Source: Xestospongia bergquistia (Eukaryota; Porifera; Demospongiae; Haplosclerida; Petrosiidae). Taken from it: a stretch of 64,000 bases of DNA. The stretch is from contig OZ014412.1 in assembly GCA_963965975.1 (NCBI GenBank), forward strand, positions 14,460,849 through 14,524,848, read 5' to 3'. Each line of letters begins with the position of its first letter. Positions within the stretch are counted from its first letter, which is position 1. Shown here piece after piece: positions 38,901 through 50,100 of this stretch. The position numbers and the translations under genes are program-made. The notes below the pieces were generated by a model. That model did no database searches and had not been told where the DNA came from. It worked only from the letters and a program-made list of their open reading frames with translations.

Positions 38901-41900
38901 ATGTTCTGGAACTGCACTATATATTGTCATGTAAATTCAGTTTTGTTCAGTCTACAGTTGTTGAGTTATTGTTCTTTTAAATATATATGTTGTATTGGTA
39001 AGCTCGGTCACTAGTAGAATTACAACATAGTTACCTTGTATGATTGGTATTATAATATCAAAAAGGCTCTATTTTGCATTTTCCTTTGAAATTGTTTCCA
39101 AAAATGTAACATCCCAAAAATCTGGAAGAAACGATTTCAAGAAAACACTTTTCGGAAAAATGGAATGTTACAAACATTATGCTGACCACTAGCATGAGGA
39201 ATCAGTTATTATCACAACAGAGATGCCAGTATAGTTATATAAAAATGTTAGGATTAATACAACCAATAGTTTATAAAGATTTACTCATATATCATGTTGT
39301 AAGAAGTGACTAACAATCAGAAGAATCTAATATATAAGTCTAATTATTCTCTCAATGTAAATGTCAGAGCATATTTCTACAAGTAATTAACAGTATCCTG
39401 GTATATTCACTATGTTAATACTTAGAATGTCAAACCATTAACTTATATCATGGAATAAACATAGTGATGACATTGACTATAATTATAGTTAGTGTTACTG
39501 TTATAGTAAATACAGACATGTTGTTTATATTGTGTGATATGTTAGCTTTTGAAAGGTGGAAATAATTTCACATTATATATGTTATTAGCAAATATAAAAT
39601 ACAATTCATATGTTGTAGTAGTAGGTAGTAGTTGTATTTACATAAACAATCACATTTTTTCTTCTTATTTAATTTTGTATTTTGTTTGTGTATTTATTTT
39701 AGGAGTGACTATGTAACAACTTATAGATAATTAAATCACAAATAACTACATAATTACATGTATTAATAACAACATTATATACAAAATACAGTCATGTATA
39801 GTAATGACAACTTGTTCAATAATTGAGATACTTACTCTGTCAATGGCATCCAGTGATGCACCAGCTTTAATTAGTGTATGAGCTATATCAGAATAGCCAT
39901 TGTAAGCAGCCCAGTGAAGAGGTGTACGATTGTACTACATAAAGGAGATGTCAGTATTTATGATCAATTCACTTTATAATATACAGCTACATCTAATGAT
40001 ACATTGTAAAGAATAGGTAAAATAATTCAATATCTTTTCACTAATGTGTATAGAGAGGTTAATACTTTATGTGATGTCAGCAGTAGTATTCATAATAACT
40101 AGATATTATAATATTTGGAGATTAAAGTGTTTGTCCTATTATGTCACATATCTTTTATCTATAGGTTTACAATATAGTCTTATAATATAATACATGACAG
40201 TAATTAAGTCAGTTGTTAAATACATGCTCTATAGAACTTATATTATTAATTAACAAGTTATAACTAGTATATATCATTATTATTATACAACAGTTGTAAA
40301 ATAGCTAAACATGATATTAACATAATAACATTAAGTGTACACAATATCAGATTTGAAATGGAAACAAAATATTAAAATTATCAACATCCCTTAGAGGACT
40401 ACGCCATTTTAAAATATTTCACTTAAAAACATTAAGATTAAGGTGAAAACAGAGAATAGGAATTTGTTGATGAAACAACCAGTGTATTATGCTTTAATTT
40501 CTGTTCTCTTAATGGCAAATTGCTTAGACTATCAACCACTATGGTATGTTTGTTCTAGAGACCATTACCATTGGACACTTGAACACACATGATGTCCTTA
40601 ACAAATTAACAAATTAACAGCAAAACTTATAAGAACAGGTAAATAAGAAACATTTTTAATTAACATTCCACGTGTCACAAAATTAGTTTTAATGAAGGTG
40701 GGCGTATCACGAATTTGTGATAGTGGTCCTCTAAGGGATATATATCAGGTAACCTATACTATCCAATAATGAGAGCATTGATATCATTCTATTGTATTGA
40801 TTGTATTGCTAAATGAGTTTACTGCACATATTAACATATTAACATTACGTAATAAATAACTTGTATTGTTTAAATTTTATGTAACAAAGACTAGAAACTA
40901 AATATCATAACATATTCAAGTGTATAATATCTGACTTGTCTTCACAAGCTAGGACACTTCCAACATACTACTAAGCTATAGGATGAGTGATCTGAGCTGG
41001 AAGCTTATGATGATAATACACAAATAAACCACAATTTATAGTGTTTGATAAAAAAGAAACGCAGTGGCTATAGATCTAGCAGCCGGATGCAATAACTATA
41101 GTTATTAATCCGGAAATTATTAAGTAAGTAACTTAAACATTAATAAAAATGGCGACGAAGCAGGTGCCTTCACATTGGAGAGTTCCACAGACTTTCCTTT
41201 GAACGATACTTCGATAGATCTTGTGTGCTTTACCGTTGGAGAAAGGTTTTCTTCGTATCACCATTTGAAAGAGAAAGTTACAGCATACGAGAAGGCGAAA
41301 TCAATTCAATTGAGTCACAGTGACTCAAAGACACTTCAGGCTGCCAGTAAAAGATTTCCACTTAAGGCTGCAAAAGCTAATTAAGACTTAGTTTACTACT
41401 ACATCATTCTTTCCTGTGTGTTTGGTGATAAAAACTATCAGGATAAAGGAAAGAGACCTAATCAGAGGTCAGTACTGATATGTTTGTGTAGTTTGTATAG
41501 TTAGGTCTAAACTTCACAATGTTTTTTATAGTACTATTAAGCAAGAATGTAAGGTGATGATCAAACTATCTCTAAGTGATGGTGGGCATCATTTGGTTGT
41601 CACTGATGTTAATGAAAACCACACCCATGATGTTATCAAAGTATCATTACCTGATTATTACTATGATAACTTGATTAAATAGTAAATATCTTATCACCTT
41701 CCTCATCATCGGATGCTTGAGTATGAAACAAGGAAGGAAGCAGAAGGGTTTTTAACCCCTTTACGTGCATGCGCAAAATTATGTCATTAATTGCCAAAGC
41801 CACACGTTTTTCAAGTATTAAACGGTTTGGGAAGAAGACACTTATAATAATGTAAATCTCTATTTCAAAGTATTTGGAGATTTTTTTTATATGTAGAAGT

Positions 41901-44100
41901 GTTGACTAGACCTCTTATTGTGTTTTAGATGTCTTACTTGTTGTTTACAAAGGTTAGTTACGTACACACTCATCACATCAATCTGTCTATATTACAAGTG
42001 ACTTTTTCCTTTTTTTCATGAGATTCAAAGACTGTTAAGAGCTTTTAGCATTTTAATATACTTTTACAAATACCTAATATTTATAGAGCAATATCATATA
42101 TACATATTTACAGATTATAATAATTTATAATTAATTAGTTCATGGTATCGTTTGAAACAAGTATCTACATGTAATGATGGGTTATTTGTGCATGTCCACA
42201 GAAATATATTGTGTCATGTCTTTGTCCTTTTTTATGGTCATTACATACAAGACGTCATCTTCGTTTTGTCCCATGTTCAATGTAGTGTCGTCCTTGAAAA
42301 CGTTCGTCTGGTCTTGTGGGGCGCATCAGCTGTTTTCTGAAATCTCCTACAACTAACCCATCACAAAGACTTACTACTATCTGTCGTCTGTAGCGTGTGT
42401 GAGAGGTTTGTTAACTGACATTTTGTACATGATGTATGAGTTTACAATGGCAACTTCAAACAACCAGAACATGAGCTTCCTCCACCACTTGACACTACAT
42501 CTTCCAAAGGAATAGTAGACAGCATGTTGGTCTGTTTTGTCCACTCCACCCATGCTCTGATTATACTTGTGGATAACAAGTGGTTTTGTTTTCATTTCTC
42601 AACGTCTACAATTGTCAAAGTTGCTGTATGTACAAATGATAGTATTAGGACTGTTTTACCTTTGTCTCTCCAACCTAAGACCAACTTCTTTCGGTTCCTC
42701 CAAGCCCTAGTTTCCCCTCTTCTTACTTTCACCGTGTTCTTTCTGACTGCTTTAGGGAGTTGCTTTCTGTTGCTAATGATGGTACCAGTGTATCCTTTAT
42801 CTTTCTTTTCCAACTCATCTGCCAAAGGAACACTAGAATAGAACCTATCAGCATAAATGTGGTGACCTTTGCCAGGGTATTTTTCAGCAACAGTAACAAC
42901 AACCTTGGCTAACAGAGGAAGATCATCATTACAGCTGGAGAGACGGGCTCTCATCTCCTGCCCAGTATAAGGAAGGATGTTACAAATAAAACCAGTTTCA
43001 CTATCAGCAAGTACAAATGCTTTTAGTCCCCATTTTGTTTGTCTTAGAGGACAGTATTGTATGAAACTAACTCTGCCCTTGAAGCCAATCATAGTTTCAT
43101 CAATTGAGAGCTCATGGTGTGGATAGTATATTCTTTGAAATCTAGCAAGAAGGTGATCTAAGAGAGGACGAACTTTATTAATTTGGTTTGTAAGTGGTGC
43201 TTTCTCAGGATTATATGAAGCATCCAGAATATTTCCTCAAATCTATTTTGAGAAAGTACATCGTGACAAAATGGTATGTAGCTTTTCCAAGATGTTTTCC
43301 AATACCCTTCTCTTTCTGGGCAATGCAATATTCTTATGTTAATTATTATTACCGAGACTAATCTCATTTCATTGATGGTAACATGACTCCAATTCCTCCT
43401 CCTTGAGTTTGGTTTGAGTGTTCCAGTCTGTTTCTTTTCATCAATAACCATACTGGCATACTCATTTGTTCCATCCACAAGCATCTTCAACACTACGTCA
43501 TCCATTAAACAAGCTGAAAAACTGAAGTGGAGATGACTTGGCTGAGAAAGTCATCTTTGGTCCTGGTTGCTCGCTGAAAGTACAAATCGATGGTGGTAAA
43601 TCAGTGTCCAAGTTCTTTATTTCTGTCCATGGGTCAGTTTCATCATTGTCATCGTTATTACTGTGTTGTTGCATACTTCCGCTTCCACATCCTCTTCCAC
43701 TTCTCTGTCCACGTCCATATCCTCGTCCACCCCCTCACTTACCTTCCCTGTCATGGCCTCGTCCTGTTTAGAAGGTTAGTGAAAATAAATCATAATTTTT
43801 ACAATCAATATTTTATCAAGATATTTGTTTAATCAGAATTGAGTTTATTGTTTTATCATTTTTTTGTTTGGTTTATTTTATTTTTGATTATATCATACAG
43901 ACGTATATATATATTATATTACCTATATCCGAATGTGGTGACCGACTTCTATCATCATCACTTTCATTTGTCACCAATAATTCATCTTGTGAGGTATCTA
44001 TCATGTGATTGATATCTTATCTTCATTATTTACATTTGAATTGAATTTTTTTTATTTTTTATAATATTATTTATTCCTTATGTTTGTAACAATATATATA

Positions 44101-44150
<50 letters not shown>

Positions 44151-47100
44151 TTACAATTTATGACCGGATCTATGTATGAGTTATGAAGATCACCATCATT
44201 GGAAGATGTCTCTATTATTTGTTGTAAATAATATTTCTGTCTTTTTACATATATATTTACCTTTATAAAAAATATCACTAAAGTCTGATACTTCTGATTC
44301 GTCGCTAAATACCCTTGCAATAACGTCATCAGTGGTAAGAGCCATATCTAAACAATGAACGCTATCATCGTATGTATTTGCAGCTGCAAAGCTTCTGTAT
44401 ATCGACTCTTATTATACGAAAGGAACATGATTTTACAAGAAGAAATCGAAGAATAGATATTCTAAATGTGCTGCAGATCTATGTAGACAGTTACAAGCAA
44501 AAGACAAGACAATATAATAAGATGGTAAGTCCACGACGCATATATGCGTTCTTGGCGCTGTATTGATGCATAAATGCGTTTTTGGCGTGTAAAGGGTTAA
44601 AAGTGAAAGTTAAGAAGATGCTTCAACAACATCTAGCGTCACAGTCGGGAAGGTTGTTACGCTGAAAGACATTAGCAACATACAGACTGGACTGGTAAGT
44701 AAAGAGGATGAAAATAATCTAGACGCTCTTGTTAAGAAATTAAGAGATATGTCAGGTATATTAATATCATTATTCACATGTACATGTATGTGAATTAAAT
44801 CTTTTTAGGTTTGTCAATTGAAGTATTCACTGATGCTAGCAACACTTTTACAGGCTTATTGTTTTAAGACAGTATTATGAATTCTGTCTTTGATTTGAAT
44901 CCTGAGGTAATTGTTGTTGATGCCACTTATAGACTGAACAATTTGAGAATGCCTCTGTACTTATTGATATACATTGATGGCAATGTCCAGGGTGAAATAG
45001 TGCTGATGTTCTTGACAACGATGGAAACAGAGGAAGCCATAACCAAATGGTCCAAACCTTTAAGCAGACAAATGCCAAATGGGAAAATACTAAGGTTGTG
45101 ATGAGTAATAAAGACTTGAAAGAAAGGACAGTTTTCAAGAAAGAGTTTCCTAATACTACATTACACATTTGCTTGCTTTTGCTTTTGAGAAGCTACAGAA
45201 GAAAAGTAATAACAGACAAACTGAGTATTCTTCCAGGTTAAAGAAATCATGTCTTTTCTAAGCTAGTGTGTTCAAAGTCAGAGTTGCAGTATGATGAGCA
45301 CTACCAGGCTCTTCTGAAATCATGACTAAAAACTGTGATATCATATTACAACACTAACTGGCACGGAATTCGCCAGCAGTGGGTTGCACGTTACAAGGAA
45401 GTTTGTTTCACCTTGGGAGAAAGAATCAACAATAGGCTGAAAAACATCAATGGGAAAATAAAAAGTGTCTGTTGTAGGTAAGACTTTAACAATGATGCGT
45501 ATGACATTCATGTTAATCATTATTATTAAATAGGAACAGTAGTTTGTCAAAGTTTTTTAATCAGTATTTTGCTGTGCTAGCTACTCTGAGGAATGAGCAT
45601 GACCAAGCAACTCTAATGGCTCTTGTTAAGTGGAATGTTACTGTTACTGACCCTATTGAAGTGGAGTATGCATCGATTTTGACACCTTACACATTAAGGT
45701 ATTATTCCTTATTATTGTTTTTTTCATATTATGATTATCACTATCATTGTAGATTGTACATTGTTAATTATTGAAGATACTTATAAATCCATTATACTCT
45801 GCCCTAGTTGAGAAGAGCTCTTCATTAAAAAAAACATGTTATATGCATGGAATATAAGGTGAGGAATTTCCTTGCCTATAGACCCCCTGCAATAGGCGTG
45901 TCAGTTAGCGGGCGCGGTTTCCTGTCGGCCATTTTGGTGTACATGTGGACACAATGGCCTCCAAGAATACAATATCTTAAGTAAACTTTTATTTGCGTCT
46001 ACTAATTTTAGCGTTTAATCACATATGCACATTTGGCGTTACTAAATTTAGCGTTTTCTCAAAATTGTCATTAATTAATAACTATTAATAATTTTATTTC
46101 ATAATAATGTTATAAAGGTCAGTACATCAAACTTCAGCAAAAGGATCTCATGAAGGAAGTGTAACCGATCCATTCATTATTGTGGTTATTCCTGATTTTT
46201 CCCAGCCTTTTTTAATAATCTGAGATCCTTTTTCAGAGGTAAAAGTGATTGACGAAACTTATAGAAGATCACCTCTGGTGCAAGGAGGTCTTGAAATCCC
46301 TGTTTTGGCGACCATAATTATGGACTATTCCACCAATAATCACGCTAAAATAGAAAAGTTTGAGATTCTATTTAACATGTTGTATCAAGAGCCAGTAAAT
46401 GGTAAGTTTACAGATGCTACAGCTGATATTTTGAGAACAATCCACTCTGATGATGAAGCAGATGAACTGGAGTCCACAGATGAAGATGAAGACAGCTAAT
46501 TACCATTGATTTATTTATTAATAATTAATTAACCAAAATTATTCATTGAAATTAATATTAACCTTACTTTAATTTAGCGTTTTTGATAGTCTTCGCTAAT
46601 TTCGCTAAATTTAGTGCACGCAAATAATAATTTACTTAAGGTATATTATACACTGTATCATATAGTAATAATATGTCCTGTCTTAAGTTTAATGAATAGC
46701 AAATCCAGCACTCGGTTGAAAATACGACTGACAGTTGTGGGATGAATCTCAAAACGATATCCTAAATCTGGAAAGGATAGATTGTTACGAAGCCTCATCA
46801 AAGTCAACAACAACTTTTTTTGAAAAGAGGAAAGACTGGATTTCCCTGTTGTTTGCAAGCATGACTTAACATACTCAAATAAAGCAACAAATAATTCCCA
46901 CTTACACAGGCCAGTAAAATACAAAACTTTCTTGTTCCTGAAGTTATCCTCGGTGAAGCCTTGCTCTTCGACTTTAAGTGTCAAATGATGATTTGTCAGC
47001 TTCAGACGATCATTCTCTTTTTTCAGCTCTTCCATCTCCTCCTTTAACTGCCTGTGGTCCTCTGTTTCTTCTGTTTGAACAGCAACCTCAGTTCATGTCA

Positions 47101-50100
47101 TCACTGTATCACAACATTCTTCTGCATTTACCATTTCATCGTCATTCCCATCCCCACATGTGACTGTGTCAACCATTTCCATTGACTCTTCACTCGAACA
47201 CATAGCAATCCTTCTTTTCAAAGCACGGTCATATCTCTCTGATCTGCCACAAGTTGAAGCCTCAAACACTAACTTAAGGGAAGGAGCCCAATCTGGGTTG
47301 GTTTCATCATAAAGGCGTGGTGGAGAGCCATTAATAAAGTGATCTGAACATACTCGAATGTTGTAGTACTGTTCAGGTGATATGTCTTCTCTTCTAATCT
47401 TTGCTATACATGCATCCCGTTTCTTTCTGCCCAAAGCTTCTGTCTGTGTTCCTTGATTACTTATAATAGCTTGCAGCCTATAGAAACTCTTTCCTCTATC
47501 TCTTACAGATCGATTTCCACAGCCAACAATCGCACATATCACCATGTCTCAGTTCCAGCTTACCAGTCCACATGTACACCAAAATGGCCGACAGGAAACC
47601 GCGCCCGCTAACTGACACGCCTATTGCAGGGGGTCTATTATATACAATTAGCGCTGAAGCACATTTTAATTATATTTATTATTTGTTCACGTGAATGTCA
47701 TACGAACACACCACGATTTCTCTCATGTTTGTGAACTTGCCAGCGGGAAAGAGATTGAGATCACAAACAAAGAAGTTTGTTGTGAATGTCTATGATTATT
47801 TTAAGGAACTTGACAGGAGTAAATGGACTGAAGGATCTCTGAAACAAACCTGATGCTACAAAACTTTCATGTACAAGCACGTAAGGAGAAATTTAGTACA
47901 GGGAGCTGCCTTTTCAACTCCAACAAAGAGGTACAGCGTCTCCAGATGCCTGTTAGTTGATAATTTTGATTATGAAGCCATCAGACGAAAAATATACCAC
48001 CTCTATCAGGGCAATGAGCATGTGACATTGTCCAAGTTGCTTGTTGCATTGAAAGAGGATAACCTCTTTCACAGTCAGCAGTCAACCCTTCACATCTTGC
48101 TAAGGGGAATGGGTTTCAATTAAGTCACCATAACTTTTCTTATAATGTCCATTAATATTATACTTTATAGACATAAGAGAGTATATGACAGACACCACTA
48201 CTATGAACAACCACACATTATGGAACAGAGGCATGCTTACCTTCGTCGAATAATGACGAATCGCCAAAAGAATAGGCCAGTTGTTTACCTTGATGAAACC
48301 TGGACCAATGCTCATGATGGTAAGGATTGTGCTTGGGTGGAGAGGGATGATGTGACTGGTGGAACTCTTGGTGATATAAAAAGGCCTCCTGGGAAGGATT
48401 GCACAGCTTATTATTCTTGGAGCTGGTGGTGAGATTGGTTGGATTCCCAATACCACTCTCATATTCAGATCCAAAAAAATACAGGTGATTACCATGATGA
48501 GATGACTGCTGATCATTTTAGGAGTGGTTTGCTACCAAACTTCTCCTAAATGGTCCACGTAACAGTCTTATTGTCATGTCATATCATAGTCGTCATAGTG
48601 ACCCTGTCCCAATCAAAAGTTGGACAAAGCAAAAGATGCAAGATTGGCTTCAGGCAAAGGGAGTTGAATTCCTAACAAATGCCTTGAAAGCTGAATTGTA
48701 TACTATCATACAAAGATTGAAACTTACCCCTCGCTATGTTGTTGATGACATGGCTGCTGGTGCAGGTAAGAACTCAGTCAAGATGACCTTTGTATTTATT
48801 GATATGTACATCATATAGGGCATAAGGTGGTCCAACTCCATGTTGCTCACTGCACTCTCAATCCTGTTGATTTGGCATGGACATAGGTTAAAGGTCACAT
48901 CAATGGCAATACTCGTGCGTTTAATTTATGTGAGGTCGAGCAGCTGGCATGGGAAGGCTTTGTGACACCTGACCATTGGAAGAGCCTCATTCAACATGTT
49001 AAGGTCCACTTTGAAGACCACTATTGGTCTAATGATGGCCTCTATGAAGAGTAAGTGGATGAGTTCATCATTTGAGTTGGAGGCGAATCGGATGAGTCTG
49101 ATGATTCTGATCAATCTGATAGTTATGATAACAACTAGTTCTAGGCATTCTCAGTCTTCCTTCTTTGTCAAAAGGTTTTTTCAAATCCATGGTGGCTTTA
49201 TAGCTGCCTCAAATCACAAAGACGATACTTGGTTATTATCTTAATGATAATTGTCATAATATAGCATTTGTTCATATAATTAGAATTGTAATTTTGAATT
49301 GCCATTTGACAGATGGCTGACTTCTCAAGGCGAAAATTGTTTTTTATAAAATCCTTGAAAGAGTGCAATTTGAAGTATGTGAAAGGTATGCCATTGAAAA
49401 TGTATGGAGTTTTGTAATGAAACTGTTTGGTAGCCAAATTTTACATATAAAATTTGCATTTGCAAGACAAATCGATTGTGCAAATCTAGCACGAAAAACG
49501 GCAAAGTTATTCACATGGGTGGCTCTTCTTAACTCAGACAGAATATAGCAGTGTTACTGATAAGTTGAAAATTTCCTAAGAATACTTAAATGGTTGTGTC
49601 TCTGTTGCATTAGAACATTTTCTGTTGGTTTAATAAGCTTTATGCTTATCCTGTAAGATTATTTAGGATTTTATAATAGACTGAAGACTTGAATAACTAC
49701 TAATTCTCTATGTTCTCTAGCTCTACTATTTTGTTGTGTATTTGTATCAGAATGAGAATTAAAACAAATTTCATTTTAGTTTTAGTAACAATATACAAGA
49801 ACTAATACTGTACTAAAAACATTTAAGCCAACATGCTAGAACTATTAATGATGATTCAATTATATTTCTGTGGTACGATAGAGTAGGTTGTGGTCAATGT
49901 GTATTAAGTGATGGGAGTTATGCCGGATTCACCTACTTGAATTTCAATACAATAGTACGTTTTTGCCTACAGATACTGTAATTCTAACTAAACAAACATT
50001 GCATATGTACAAATTACAAGACAAGCTACTGGACCAAACGGGACTCAAACAATCTAAGTAATGAATAAGGAGTTTGAGGTAAATGACGATTAGAGTGTAC

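Larger units (their letters stand above)
34440..39027 (+). mobile_element. Ty3/Gypsy LTR retrotransposon with 5-bp target duplication
   Basis: The 166/168-bp LTRs start TGTGGTAACTT and end ATTACAACA; by eye they differ at three positions. TAGTT flanks both sides (34435-34439 and 39028-39032). TGGCGACGAGAGG, four bases after the 5' LTR, is a likely primer binding site, and AAAAAGGGGAAAA just before the 3' LTR is the polypurine tract. gag and pol are both present on the plus strand but carry stops, two pol deletions and a MITE. The near-identical LTRs imply a fairly recent insertion, into the piggyBac-3 gene. Confidence 0.95.
33047..39190 (-). mobile_element. piggyBac-3 transposon, split by a Gypsy insertion
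   Basis: The left end is TTAA/CCCTTAGAGGACCACGCC at 33043-33064, the same terminal sequence as the MITEs at 21874, 27381 and 40387. Transposase sequence occupies about 33370-34434 and resumes at 39028-39190 beyond the Gypsy element (34440-39027). No right inverted end was found before ankyrin exon 4, so the 5' part is probably truncated. Confidence 0.75.
41752..44600 (-). mobile_element. piggyBac-2 transposon with TTAA target duplication
   Basis: TTAA (41752-41755) is followed by CCCCTTTACGTGCATGCGCA. The right end TTTTTGGCGTGTAAAGGG is followed by TTAA (44597-44600). The inverted ends and TTAA duplication are intact, and the insertion interrupts the MULE gene. The 2.85-kb interior encodes one transposase on the minus strand and a (TA)n run near 44100-44146. 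Confidence 0.92.
41160..45790 (+). pseudogene. MULE (ZSWIM-like) transposase, interrupted by piggyBac-2
   Basis: The N-terminal FAR1-like region has [20 protein letters not shown] (from about 41240) and [18 protein letters not shown] (near 41590). After the piggyBac insertion the MULE core follows: [20 protein letters not shown] (first Asp), then [20 protein letters not shown] (second Asp region), [17 protein letters not shown] and a C-terminal helical part ending near 45760. This resembles Mutator-like transposases related to ZSWIM1/3. Frames change at several points, some at possible short introns, and stops occur, so it is probably dead. I found no terminal inverted repeats. Confidence 0.8.
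45881..47635. mobile_element. THAP-transposase DNA transposon with perfect 69-bp inverted repeats
   Basis: GACCCCCTGCAATAGGCGTG onward at 45881-45949 is repeated without mismatch, inverted, at 47567-47635. TA borders both ends, consistent with a TA target duplication. The interior encodes a minus-strand THAP + helix-turn-helix protein whose catalytic part is missing, and carries a smaller inserted element (45976-46640). The layout suggests an ISL2EU/Harbinger-like family, but that class call is inference. The perfect ends point to recent movement. Confidence 0.88.

Noticed and set aside
42524-42841. Plus-strand 105-codon frame
   Set aside because: Antisense shadow of the piggyBac-2 catalytic core. 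The frames at 42152-42356 and 43538-43832 are likewise antisense to it.
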